Shown one piece after another: positions 10,317-20,574 of a DNA stretch of 64,000 bases (position 1 is its first letter; every line of letters starts with the position of its first letter). The notes under the pieces were generated by a model that saw nothing but the letters and a program-made list of their open reading frames with translations, had not been told where the DNA came from and did not search any database. The position numbers were made by a program, and so were the translations under genes. Source of the DNA: Agrypnia vestita (lineage: Eukaryota > Arthropoda > Insecta > Trichoptera > Phryganeidae); NCBI GenBank assembly GCA_016648135.1, contig JADDOH010002281.1:1-64000 (forward strand), read 5' to 3'.

Positions 10317-10937
10317 ATGAAAAAAAGGACACGAAGCGTGACGAACGGGACCATGGTAGTCGACGATGTACGAGACGTCACCGTTACTCGCCCGGCGGGG
10401 CATGCAGAGATGATGCGGTCATCGTGTATCCCGCGTACTCTCGACGACCTCTTTAGTGGTTTGGCCGAGGAGGACCCCGAAACATTTCTCAAAGTGTGCG
10501 AGGATTTTTTTAAGGCGACCGGATGCGCGCCGGTGAGTCAGGTACAAATATGTACCGAGAGATTACGTGGCGAGGCAAAAAGGTGGTGGCACCCCCACGC
10601 ACGCGGGAGATGGATATTCGAAGAATTTAGCGCCCAGCTGAGGCGCCGTTATGGGACAGAGGCGGCGAGATCGTCGCTGTTAGTCAGCCTCTACGGAGAC
10701 CAGCAGAGAGGGGATGAAAGTGGAGTCAGTTTCCTTCAGAGGAAGCGCCTGGTCCATGAAAGATTAAATGGAAGTGCGTCAATGGACGGAGCATGCGCAG
10801 ACCTTATCGCCTTAATGAGGCCCCGATATCGGGACGTTCTGGAGGCTGGCGCCGTATTCGGGGAGTACACTTTCCAGACGCTGAAAGCGAGGGTCACGGC
10901 TATCGACTTCCCTAGAGAACCGTTATTCGGGCGACAA
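10317..10937 (+). pseudogene. Gypsy family 2 gag, plus-strand copy (truncated)
   Basis: The frame begins MKKRTRSVTNGTMVV after an AT-rich leader and runs as a gag capsid precursor: EDPETFLKVCEDFFKATG, then LRGEAKRWWHPHARGRW, then LRRRYGTEAARSSLL. The tryptophan pair and following FxxxLxxRYG pattern are characteristic of retrotransposon gag capsids, which assemble the cytoplasmic particle. About 207 codons are gag. Identity with the minus-strand copy ends exactly after 10937 (EPLFGRQ), where the sequence switches to minus-strand reverse transcriptase. The zinc knuckle and everything downstream are therefore missing from this copy, and the last codons of the open frame are not gag. Confidence 0.85.
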
Positions 10938-11322
10938 GGCGAAAGCGGTCAAGTGCCGGGAATTCTTATGAACGGGAATTTGCCAGTACCCATTTTTCAA
11001 ATCGAGTGGTGAATATTTGGGCCGTTCCTAAGTCCTTTAAAGTTTCGTGAATCACCGGAAGTGGAGAGATTTCCTCCACCGTGACGTCATTTAAACGCCG
11101 AAAATCGACACAGAATCGGTATCCGTCCTTGCCCTTTTTTGGTGCCATTACGACGGGAAAACAATATGGTGATCGATTGCTCTCGATGACTCCGTCGCTC
11201 AACATATCCTCGAGTTGGTCGTATAACCTCTTCTTCTTTTCGTCAGACAGGCGATATGGTGCCACACGGATTGGCTTATTATCGCTCAGTCTGATTTCGT
11301 GCGGCTGGAGCCGGCCCTGCAT
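10938..11322 (-). pseudogene. Gypsy family 2 reverse transcriptase N-terminal part
   Basis: The minus strand encodes the start of a Ty3/gypsy reverse transcriptase: PIRVAPYRLSDEKKKRLYDQ, then the SPYCFPVVMAPKKGKDG block and RFCVDFRRLNDVTV. A frameshift near 10985 breaks the frame just before the catalytic motif A region (LD-KNGYWQIP is readable in the neighbouring frame). The reading ends about 15 residues later at the inversion junction 10937/10938, before the YxDD motif. The copy therefore has no active site and no RNase H or integrase. Confidence 0.85.
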
Positions 11323-11531
11323 ACGGGGCGAAGAGTTCCTTAAATTCTTCCAGAAGTGCTGCCAGCTCCATGCTCTCGGTCACCGGTAATGTTGGCATCG
11401 TCGGCAACACTACCTTTCCGAAATCCGCCCGCCGCGGGGCCGTCAATAAGTGGGCGGTCATCCGCTCCTGCACTCCGAAGTGCAGGCAACCGCGATAAAA
11501 ATCTAGTACCGCGCGCTGTGCTGTCAATCAA
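11323..11531 (-). pseudogene. Protease-RT linker region, frameshifted
   Basis: The 82-codon minus-strand frame contains ESMELAALLEEFKELFAPYA, an acidic helix of the kind found just before reverse transcriptase in gypsy polyproteins. Its frame differs from both the protease upstream and the reverse transcriptase downstream, so at least two frameshifts lie in this stretch. It belongs to the same decayed copy. Confidence 0.6.
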
Positions 11532-12013
11532 CCGTTCCCCAGTATGAGGTTCTCTCGGAGACCATCCACCACAAAAAATTCATCCTGCTGTTCTTCTCCT
11601 GCGGCGATTGACCAAGGCAGCGAAGATGTCGCCACAATTTGCATTGTCGCTCCCGAGTGAGCGAGTTTTATGTTACTCAATGTAGGTGGTCGCCGCCCAT
11701 GAGGTGGTACTAAGTCCGCTCTTATCAGATTATGGGATGCGGCCGAATCCACTAGCGCCTCGTGTTCGATCCCCTCTACGCTGATTCGCACGCGTGGTAG
11801 GGCGGTCTTAAATTCGGCCACAGCATGGCACTCCGCGCTCGTCTCTAGAGCGCGAGCGGCCCGGCCTTGGGCGGCATGTTCTCGCACGGCCGGCCGCCGC
11901 TCTTTTCCATTTACTGGCGGTAGCCCTGGGCGGGCCCGTGTCCTTGCTGGTCCCCGCCCGGGCGGTGAAAGTTTCCCGCCCTTCGCTGAAGGTACTCGTT
12001 CCGTTCCCGACAA
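11528..12013 (-). pseudogene. Gypsy family 2 protease region
   Basis: The 161-codon minus-strand frame contains the retropepsin-like sequence HEALVDSAASHNLIRADL, followed by KLAHSG and ENLILGNG. The last fits the ILG strand of aspartic proteases (usually ILGxD). The catalytic loop reads DSA rather than the usual D(S/T)G. This could be a real family variant or a mutation. The N-terminal 70 residues are arginine/proline-rich and are probably a shifted reading of the gag C-terminus. Confidence 0.75.
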
Positions 12014-12768
12014 TATTTGTTAAGATGTCACCCCGGGCAGTACTGGCACCTCGGAGCGCTCCTCGGCTGTTGGCGATCCGACTGCTGCGGCGGCCTCTGC
12101 CGCGATCCGCCTTCGTCTTGCCGCTGAGTTAGATGGGAGGGCGGCTCCCTCGGTGTCTGCTGTGGTTCCACCTGCGGGCTTTGTCGCCCGAATAACGGTT
12201 CTCTAGGGAAGTCGATAGCCGTGACCCTCGCTTTCAGCGTCTGGAAAGTGTACTCCCCGAATACGGCGCCAGCCTCCAGAACGTCCCGATATCGGGGCCT
12301 CATTAAGGCGATAATGTCTGCGCATGCTCCGTCCATTGACGCACTTCCATTTAATCTTTCATGGACCAGGCGCTTCCTCTGAAGGAAACTGACTCCACTT
12401 TCATCCCATCTCTGCTGGTCTCCGTAGAGGCTGACTAACAGCGACGATCTCGCCGCCTCTGTCCCATAACGGCGCCTCAGCTGGGCGCTAAATTCTTCGA
12501 ATATCCATCTCCCGCGTGCGTGGGGGTGCCACCACCTTTTTGCCTCGCCACGTAATCTCTCGGTACATATTTGTACCTGACTCACCAGTGCGCATCCGGT
12601 CGCCTTAAAAAAATCTTCGCACGCTTTGAGAAATGTTTCGGGGTCCTCCTCGGCCAAACCACTAAAATGGTCGTCGAGAGTACGCGGGATACACGATGAC
12701 CGCATCATCTCTGCATGCCCCGCCGGGCGAGTAACGGTGACGTCTAACGGTGACTACATCGTCGACTA
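12014..12768 (-). pseudogene. Gypsy family 2 gag, minus-strand copy
   Basis: This copy is nearly identical over its capsid part to the plus-strand gag at 10317-10937 (MMRSSCIPRTLDD onward at 12708) and extends further, into a Q/P/R-rich linker and a zinc knuckle start, CQYCPG. After CQYCPG a TGA stop precedes HLNKYC in the same frame, so the knuckle (C-C-H-C) is interrupted. A short tandem duplication of about 10 bp near 12735-12750 disrupts the N-terminus relative to the other copy. The minus copy is therefore also inactive. Confidence 0.85.
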
Positions 12769-13476
12769 CCATGGTCCCGTTCGTCGCGCTTCGTGTCCTA
12801 TTTTTCATAATACGACGACGCAGTAATTGCAGTTAAATTTTAAAACTTAAGAGTCAGCACAAAAAAATATATTAATGTTAGGTATACAGAACAATTATTT
12901 CAGTAAAAATCGCCTATTTGCCAAACTATATCGTACAAAAATAAATCCCGGCCGAAGTCGAAAGCATTGTTAAAATTGTTTACACTCAAACCACAGTAAA
13001 TTGAAAACAGATCATAAACTATTACTGATAGGTTGGCTCCCCGTAATAAAAATATAATGAGGTGATAATTACGGGTCTAATGACCTAGTAACCTAGTACT
13101 TGAAACGACCCTTCTCGAGTACCTACAATTGTTTGTCCGTCCCGCTGTAAGGATTTGGAAACCAACAAAAAAAAAAGGTTTGACTATTTCTACAGCTGTT
13201 ATATTATCATGTACTTCTTACGAAATTATCTATATTTACGTATTCAAAAGGAATATTTATCAACTATACATTGTACTTTCTAACTAATACGTTGAGCGCC
13301 AAAATGTTTTGAAAGAACATTTAAACTATTTGAAATTTATTTAATAAATTACGCACTCTACTTCCGTCCCACATGTGACTGTTAATTAATTATTTATTTT
13401 ATTAAATTAATTTAATAATCTCAGGGCATGATCCGTTGAAAAGCCTTTTTTCAATATGTCCACCTGTGGACATCGG

Positions 13477-13494
13477 GCCCCACGTTGGGCGCCA
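13477..13494 (-). promoter_or_regulatory. Primer binding site, minus-strand copy
   Basis: This is the reverse complement of the site at 9631-9648, directly next to the inverted LTR part that begins at 13495. It confirms the orientation of the second copy. Confidence 0.85.
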
Positions 13495-14040
13495 CGTAAC
13501 GATACGACTTTTAATTTAATTAGCTGGAATTAAATTAATTAGAGAGGTCCTGGCTATGCCAGGAGGCGGAGGTACTCGAATTCGCACCTCGTGCTCTCAG
13601 GCTGTATCGCTATTCTTTCAATCAGTCACTTAGAGGGTGGGACGGGGAGACAAAATAAAAAAATTATATTACAAAAATAATTATATTCCTAGAAATCAAA
13701 CCTTAACCTACGGACACACAAAATAAATCAATAAAAGAAAATTATACAGAAGTAGCTTATGGTACAATTACACGTGACATCATATATTATCTATAGGGGC
13801 ACAATGAATATACAAACAACGACAAAAATTAATCTTATTACTACTACCTTAAATCTCCGGTCTTCTCTTCGTCGTCTTATTTCAGCCACGCGTGGTGCGA
13901 TGATGGCCACGTCTTCCACGTTCTCGTCTTCTGTGCCGGCACTGGCGGCCTGGTTATCGCCCTAATAACCGGATCCACTGATCTTATCGTCTTCTTCTGG
14001 ACCTGTCTATAACAGCGGTAGTATCAAGCTACTCAATCCA
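13495..14040 (-). mobile_element. Partial inverted LTR of gypsy family 2
   Basis: The region is the reverse complement of 9088-9630 with few differences. It lacks the first 433 bp of the LTR, including the TATA box. The break at 14040 is sharp and is followed by a run of T and unrelated DNA, so the copy was truncated there or was never complete. Confidence 0.85.
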
Positions 14041-14500
14041 ATTTTTTTTGGGAATTAAAAATAATGTCGAGATTGGTGCGCAGCGCTTGTGTGTACCATC
14101 TAGCATCTCGTCGATATTTGAATTCCCACAAATGAACGTTTCTTGCACTTGAACAAATCTCAATGTACCTTTATTTATTATAAACCGCATCATCAACTGT
14201 AAAGCGATAAAAGTAAAATCAGCTTTTGAGTGAATTGAACACTACCCAAAAAATATATAAGAAGCATGCAGAGTAGTCATCTGCTTGACTGTCTCGAAAA
14301 CGAGTGAAAAGAGGCTTCAGATTCAGCAAGTGATCTGCGTTCCTAACTCAAACCCGATATTTAAGATAGTATTTTATTTTTAAGGATGAACCAAAACTTT
14401 GAATAAGAATGATTTGTTCTCTTCGGAGCTGCTACGGAGCTGAAGCCAGAAGTTCTAACGAAGCCAGAGCCTGGAGTCAATATTTAAACCACGACTCTCC
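14041..14500. other. Unassigned DNA
   Basis: I see no coding frame or repeat signal here. The end of the stretch (from about 14400) leads into the terminus described next and may belong to the same element. Confidence 0.5.
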
Positions 14501-14504
14501 ATGC

Positions 14505-14617
14505 CCTGGGCAGAAACCCCAGTAAATTATACGTAGAAGATACTGAGCGGCCGTGAAAATCTGGAAACATTTTTGGTCAGATTCCAGTGCATCATCAGAT
14601 ATCGATGCACTGGAATT
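14505..14617 (+). mobile_element. Penelope-like terminus fragment plus 13-bp hairpin
   Basis: The sequence CCCCAGTAAA, then AGATACTGAGCGGCCGTGAA at about 14540, matches the 3' flank of the hairpin element at 19160-19205 (CCCCAGTAAA, AGATTCTGAGTGGCCGTGAA). This indicates the same terminal family. Just after it, 14583-14617 holds an inverted repeat with 13-bp arms (ATTCCAGTGCATC and its complement) around 10 bases. The body of the element is not recognisable. Confidence 0.5.
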
Positions 14618-15846
14618 ACATGGGCATGACATCAGACTTTTTGCACCTCTAAGATGGAACAAATGAGTTGAGACAAACAACGTTCATAAGTATTTTTTTG
14701 TTAAGTTCTGGTTTATTTTATAAAATAATATACACTTTCGAATTGTTTCAAAATTTTGTGTTGTAACGAAATATCCCACTTGTCTCCTACTCTTTTGAAA
14801 AATATATTAACTAGAGTTTCAAGTCAAATATTAAATATTTTACCATTATAATTTTTTATTATTATGTTGATAAGAACAAATGACCCAGAAACATATTACA
14901 AAACATTACAATTACGTAAATAACGTAAATATTGAAAGAAACATATACGGGTATGAGGTACCCTCCTGAATTTCCAATCATTCACGCTTGGTTAAAGAAG
15001 TCAATTTTTCCGCGCTATAGGGGTTTGAAAAAAATCATGTTTTTCGACTCACCCTAATGTATACTGTCTCTTGATGGAATTTAAAACGGGTTACGACCCA
15101 GTTCAAAGCTACGATTTTAGTAAGAAATAGGTACACTAAAGAAATAAAAGGTGGTAAAAATATGCACATAAAAGTCCGGCGGGAGAAAAGAAAGTAGACG
15201 GATATTTCACAATTCGTGATAGCGGAGCTAAAATATGAAGCCAAATAAAAAAACAAGGACCATTCAAGAATTCTAAAAAAAAATCTACGAAGAATACAAG
15301 ATTCAGTACGTACCTACCAATACCGAATTCTTTTTGGTCTCTAGGGTTGATTATATCAACTTAGTTTATCAACTTAGATTATAGTAATAGGCGACTGTCC
15401 GGTAATGCGAGCGAAATTCAAGTAATTTTTTCAAGGCTTCTCTACATTTTGTATCATATTGTTTTATCAAAAAGTATCAAATTGACATTTATTCATTGGG
15501 TTTCATATACTTTAAGTAAAAAATGTCATGTCATGATTCATATAGTTATGTAAACTCCACAGAGTGGTGCTTTCAAATGAAAGATCACTATAAGTGCTTC
15601 AGTTCGAAAAAAATTTATGGTAAATGTATTTAGAATATATGGAATATGATAAATAAATTTTAATTTGATCTTGTAATAAAAAAATTGATACAAAATTGAA
15701 GAGAAGAAGAATAACCTTAAAGGTACATTTTTGCGAAAATGTGTTCCTTGATTGGTGGAAAATGCGAAATCTATGTATGTTTCAAATGAAAGACTACTAT
15801 AAAACAAGTTGACACAACCGGCCCTAAGCAGCAGGCGCGGTTTTCG
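14618..15846. other. AT-rich DNA, no recognised feature
   Basis: Minus-strand frames at 15035-15256 and 15538-15807 are tyrosine/phenylalanine-rich, as expected by chance in AT-rich DNA. A short word (TTTCAAATGAAAGA) recurs at about 15570 and 15780. Nothing else stands out. Confidence 0.5.
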
Positions 15847-16077
15847 ATGCTCCGTATCCCTTGTGTTCTAGAGTCGAAAAGCTTTCAACTATCGGTTTCT
15901 AGCCAACCGCCACCGCTAGGTAGTCGAGCATACTCACTCGCTTCTCTGAGTCTAAGTATTATTGTCAAAGACTCCCGAGCACTCCGAAAAATGGTTACAT
16001 GCGAAGATGCTCAGTATGCTCCTCTGCCGAGGAAGACGGAATCAGAGACGCCGCTCTCGGATCTGAGTGAGCTTTAG
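15847..16077 (+). CDS. Possible small ORF or 3' exon
   Basis: This 76-codon frame has clearly higher GC than its surroundings. An internal ATG at about 15990 would give MVTCEDAQYAPLPRKTESET and end SDLSEL at a TAG. The composition of the last 28 codons looks protein-like (acidic, balanced), but I do not recognise a family and see no matching partner exon. It may be the last exon of a host gene or chance. Confidence 0.25.
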   Translation: MLRIPCVLESKSFQLSVSSQPPPLGSRAYSLASLSLSIIVKDSRALRKMVTCEDAQYAPLPRKTESETPLSDLSEL

Positions 16078-16782
16078 AGTTAGTCCAAGTGATAAGTGAA
16101 ACTCCTCCACGGCTAGGTTTATTGCTTTTAAGATCATTCAAAGCATTCAGCTGTCGATAAAATGTTGACCCCATATCCGGACAAAATCATGTTTGCACGA
16201 ACACCATTCTTCATTTTTTTATTATGTGTAGGTAAAATGCGTTTGAGAGGAATATTTCTCTAAAGCGACCTAATATATTAGGAGTATGTACGTATAATAA
16301 TGTGTTGTAAAAATCATCATTTTGATAGTTTTCTTTTGAAAAACTGATGCACATAAACAATAAATATTTTTTAACTTGAGAGTTAATTCTATTGTGCTTC
16401 AGAATACCTACAAACTTGAATTCCTGACCGTAATGTGTTATCCATTCTGCAATCATGGCTACAATCTGTTCTTAAGGAAAAAAAATAAATCCAGTATTGA
16501 TATTTTTTACGGAATCACGTTCGAGGAACCTTAAACACCCTCCGACAATTTACGGGTTGAAATATTGTTACACGTAAAGAACGGGATGAGCAAACTCAAT
16601 GCTGGGAGATAAAAGAACACTGACTATTTAATTTCCCAAAATATGTTTTTTTTTAATTTGACCTTATACTTCATGTTTGATTAAAACTTTCGTGATTAAA
16701 AGAAAGGTGTGAATTTATTTAGTTTTACAAAAAAAATAATTTAATTCCGTTATTTATTATGATATACTCCGTTATTCGTATA
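16078..16782. other. AT-rich DNA, no recognised feature
   Basis: I see nothing I can support between the possible ORF and the hAT left end. Confidence 0.5.
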
Positions 16783-16804
16783 CAGATGAAACGGATAGTG
16801 ATTT

Positions 16805-16834
16805 GGCCGGATACCGGATATCCGGTATCCGGCC
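16805..16834. repeat. Perfect 30-bp palindrome in hAT left end
   Basis: The 30 bases from 16805 read identically on both strands and are made of CCGGATA/TATCCGG words. Similar CCGGTA and CCGGATA words recur near the right end at 19258-19350. In hAT elements such sub-terminal repeats are transposase binding sites. The same role is inferred here. Confidence 0.9.
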
Positions 16835-16885
16835 ATTGTTATTGTTATAATTTTAAGTTGTATAATATTACAAGATAATAAAAAC

Positions 16886-17176
16886 ATGTCGACAGTGAAA
16901 CAAAGATCACCTATTTCGCAATATTTTGATATCAGCAGTGATAATAACAATTATGCTCTTTGTTTATTGTGCCTAGCGCAAATTTTTCGTGGTGGCGAAG
17001 GGAAAAAAACAGGTTCGTCATCCATTATCCATACTTTCTGTTATATAATATGTGTATGGTGTATTAAATATGTAATGGTGTATAAAAGCAAAGATACACA
17101 AAGCACAGCAATATACAAAATAAAAAATGCTTTGAATGCAGTCACTGAGGAGTTTGGAATGTACCTACTGAATTAG
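16886..17176 (+). pseudogene. hAT transposase BED zinc-finger fragment
   Basis: The first about 50 codons resemble a BED-type zinc finger: SPISQYFDISSDN, then CLLC at residues 26-29 and a histidine at 49 within SSSIIHTF. In hAT transposases this N-terminal finger binds the sub-terminal repeats. After about residue 50 the reading no longer looks like transposase, either because an intron begins or because the copy is frameshifted. Confidence 0.65.
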
Positions 17177-18374
17177 AGATTTTATAGGAAATATGGATCT
17201 ATCTATCCTTTCTTAATCATATTTCCAAATCACTATTCGAAACAAAAATAGTTATATCCGCTTCAACTAATCAACCCCCAAAGATTTATCAAGTGACAAA
17301 AAGGCCGCTACATACTAAAGTGAGATTTTATGTCGTTTTAGAATAAAACATTATAGCAAAGATTATATAATTAGCAAAGGCAGTAATCTGCACTATTTGG
17401 TTGTAACACGCAATATCCACATTTAAAATATGTATTTATACACGAATATTAGAGGAAAATTGAAGTGGCAATGGTTTCAAACTTATTTAGAATCAGATGC
17501 ACATTTCATAGAATCTTTGGGTGGTGACAGTTGTTTTGTATTTATCTCAGAAATTCCTTAATGGAATATTGTGCCTTTGCTTTTATATCTCTCATACATG
17601 CTAGGCTCGTTTATCTTTTCTTTTTAATTGATTTAATTATTTGGTGAAAAAATATGACTTAAACTAGGCTACTGGATTTTGATGAAACAAATTTATATCT
17701 ACCTACATATCGACAATATGTATACTGGACAGAAGGCATTAAGACTGGTCATTCACTGCAAATTATTTCTTCGCAAATGTTGTTTTTTATTATTCATTTA
17801 TATCAAAATGTTTATGCTAGACTACAATTTTTTTAGGACAAATACTGAGATAGAACCTTTATTCTTCTACAAAATTAATAAACTGAACAATATTTATAAT
17901 TATTAAGAAAATATAAGCAATATTCGATAAACCGCAGCCGAAAAATTTGTTTTTAGTGTCTTAAAAATGATCAATATTGTGTAGGTAGAATACGTTTTCT
18001 TACGAGTGAAAAGCTGACATTATGATGACAAAACTGTACAAAAACAATTAAGAAATTTTCAATATTAAGTAATAAAGTTATACATTTTTCGTTATCTTAC
18101 TATACGAGTACCTATAACTTTAAGATAAGTTTCGTTCAGCGAGACTGAGCCATTCTAATTAAACTGAAAATAAACTAAAAACTCAAAATCGCGTTTCGAA
18201 GATCAGTATTAATTTTGTTGACTGCTTAGTTTGAATAATGATCTACTGCACTATATAGTGGCAATTGTTCTAGCACGCAGAAAGCATGATATGACTTTGC
18301 ATATATGCATGAATGAATGACGTGCTTTCTGTCAGAAGAAAAAAAGATTAATATGACTTCATGATTTTATTAAC

Positions 18375-18917
18375 TTGAAAACTAGATATCATCAGAAAAT
18401 AGCCCAACAGAAAATCTTGTTGGAATCTATAAAAATGTCTTGCGATGAATCTTACAACAGAGGAAGTTTATTGCCATCTTCTATGCCTGCTAAGAGAATC
18501 AGCAGTGACGAAACTATCACTGATCAACTGATCAACGGATCAATTGTCATTTGTGAAGCTCACGATACATTTCGGGGTTGTTTCGACAAAAAGGCAAATG
18601 AAAATAATAGTCAGTGTCAGGATGAAGAAAAAAACGCAATTGCAAGCGAGATTGACTATTATTTTAAGAGAGTTCGAATCGATCATGGTCTTGACTATTA
18701 TATTTGGTGGTCAGCTAATTCAAAACAGTATCCAAATTTGAAAAAGTTTGCCAGAATACCTTTCAACTCCTTGTAGCAGAGTAAAAGACTATTTTCTGAA
18801 GCCAGTCTTGTTTACAAAAAACAAGAGCAATCGCTTATCCCCTCAAAAGTAGAGAAACTAGTGTTCATCTATCTTAATTTGCCATTGATTAATTCTGAAT
18901 ATCAACCAATTTGTTGA
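18375..18917 (+). pseudogene. hAT transposase C-terminal dimerisation domain
   Basis: The frame ends with a clear hAT C-terminus: EIDYYFKRVRIDHGLDYY, then WWSANSKQYPNLKKFAR and PFNSL. A TAG at 18774-18776 interrupts it. In the same frame beyond the stop, KRLFSEASLVYKK and then KVEKLVFIYLNLPLIN complete the typical pattern (R-L/F-S-A-G, then an L-P-V-E helix ending near N-L-P-L). The true stop would be TGA at 18915-18917. In active elements this region mediates transposase multimerisation and contains the last catalytic acidic residue environment. The in-frame stop marks the copy as dead. Confidence 0.8.
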
Positions 18918-19002
18918 TTAAATAAAAAATAAACAATTTTTCTATGATTGTGTGGTTTTTATTTGTCTGCAAGTGTCTTCCTTTATCAATTTACTAGCGA
19001 TA

Positions 19003-19217
19003 TCTTCAAGTTTGTGTTTACTGGGGTATTATGCCGTGTTGTTACGACCTTTCGGGCCGACGTTTCGGATCCCATTGCAGGGTCCACATCAGCCCTGATG
19101 ATGGACCCTGCAATGGGATCCGAAACGTCGGCCCGAAAGGTCGTAACAACACGGCATAATACCCCAGTAAACACAAACTTGAAGATTCTGAGTGGCCGTG
19201 AAAACCTAAGAACATTC
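19003..19217 (+). mobile_element. 215-bp hairpin insertion, Penelope-like terminus
   Basis: An exact 13-bp direct repeat TTTACTAGCGATA (18990-19002 and 19218-19230) flanks this segment, so it is an insertion with target duplication. It contains inverted arms of 91 bp (19002-19092 and 19095-19186) that match perfectly except for one extra A at 19101, followed by a tail ending GGCCGTGAAAACC. The centre of the plus strand holds CTGATGA, GAAAC and GTC in hammerhead order. Inverted long terminal units with hammerhead motifs are known from Penelope-like elements. The assignment is inferred from that resemblance, since no coding part is present. Confidence 0.7.
19092..19132 (+). ncRNA. Hammerhead-like ribozyme motif
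   Basis: In order on the plus strand: GCC (19092-19094, stem I), CTGATGA (19095-19101), a stem-loop of GGA-CCC with GGG-A-TCC (19102-19121), GAAAC (19122-19126), GTC (19127-19129) and GGC (19130-19132, stem I partner). This is the type I hammerhead layout with a very short stem III (AC/GU), as described for Penelope-like elements. One extra base (T 19102) lies between the core and stem II, and stem I is short, so activity cannot be assumed. Confidence 0.55.
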
Positions 19218-19358
19218 TTTACTAGCGATAATTTTGTAAATTTTTCCCAATCTAGGTACTATCCAGTATCCGCCGGATATTGAGGTACTATCCGGTATCC
19301 GGTTGAAATAGGCCGGATAGGCCGAATACCAGATAATTACCGGATAATCGTTACATCC

Positions 19359-20574
19359 TTAGTATATAGTCGAAGTTTATGAAACAAACAAGTAAATAAA
19401 TAAAAAATGACGATATATTTTAAACGCTATCCTTACATACATACATTACATGCAGTAGGTACTCTAATACTAAACACGTTATTTTAAAGTTTAAACCAAA
19501 TTTTCGAACGGCACATTCATCAGCTGTTTCTGCGGCTCTTGTTTGTGAGTGAGGCGATTATTAATGTTGAAAATGTATGGTCAACCAATTTACCTAAATG
19601 TTGAAAGTTTCAGAGCTCTAGGTAGTCGGGAAGTTGGTGAAAAATCAATTAAAAGATTTCATCACAACACAACAGATAAAGAGAGTTAAATAAAAGCATG
19701 TAAAAAATATTTACTTTCTGGAAGCGCTTCACTGCTACTGAAATCTGTTTAATATTTATTAAGACAACACAAGTGATATTTTAGTAGAATGTATGACCTA
19801 ATTATCTTAGCTAGATTTATATTTCACGAGACTTGTAATTGTTTAATGTGTGTGGAGAAATTTTAGTGAAAATATTAAAAGTTTTATTACAGAAAACTCT
19901 TGCTTGGAAAATTATTCAATTTGAATATATTATATCCTTTGTTAACTTCGCAACCAAAATGTATTTGTAAGGGCTCATTTGTTTATATCATAAACTTAGT
20001 TTGGAATCAAATAATTTAAGACTAACATTCTGTTCTCCTTTACCTTCGAGGGTGCACCTCCCCGGCGAGGACAGGTAGGTATTTTCCGCCTATTTCTGCA
20101 GGTTGTATATATGTGAATATTAGAGTTGCAAGTGAATAAGTAGTAGATAGGAACATAGAGCGGTCCAGTTTTGGTTAGTGGTTCTATAGAGATGCATAAA
20201 TTTTGTAGGTAATTTCAAATACTTAAAATTATATAAATATTACGAAATGAAATAAAAATAATTTGTCAGTTTGTTTGTATGTTTTTAATTAATTTGAATC
20301 ACGCGTCAAATCTTCCTGATGAGCGTGATGACCTCTCTGACAATTGAGAGCAGCGCGCAGCGTACCAATCATATTATCATTGATTTGATTCGAATGTTTA
20401 AAGCGTAATGTTCTGCTTAATTGTATTTCAATGATCAAAATATCCTCCAAGCGGGCAAGGCCATGTACTCAGAAATATCCGATACGCTTATTTATTTTCA
20501 TTGTCCACTCCTGCGTGTATGACCCCGATACTATTGGCACGTTCAGTGTTGGCAGGTCGACGTGTTTTGAGAAA
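19359..20574. other. AT-rich DNA, no recognised feature
   Basis: There is no supported coding frame or clear repeat. Short GC-richer patches at about 20040-20080 and 20320-20360 are unexplained. Confidence 0.5.

Larger units (their letters stand above)
16783..19358 (+). mobile_element. hAT-superfamily DNA transposon, decayed
   Basis: The left end starts CAGATGAAACGG and the right end, read on the minus strand, starts GGATGTAACGATTATCC. These are imperfect terminal inverted repeats of hAT type. The flanking 8-mers TTCGTATA (16775-16782) and TTAGTATA (19359-19366) match at 7 of 8 positions, consistent with an 8-bp hAT target duplication. CCGGATA-type sub-terminal repeats lie at both ends. Inside, a BED zinc finger (16886) and a C-terminal dimerisation domain (18375) are recognisable in the correct order on the same strand. 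The middle is decayed, and a hairpin element has inserted at 19003-19217. Confidence 0.8.

Noticed and set aside
8655..14040. Intact autonomous gypsy element
   Set aside because: Both copies lack catalytic RT, RNase H and integrase, and carry frameshifts and a stop in gag.
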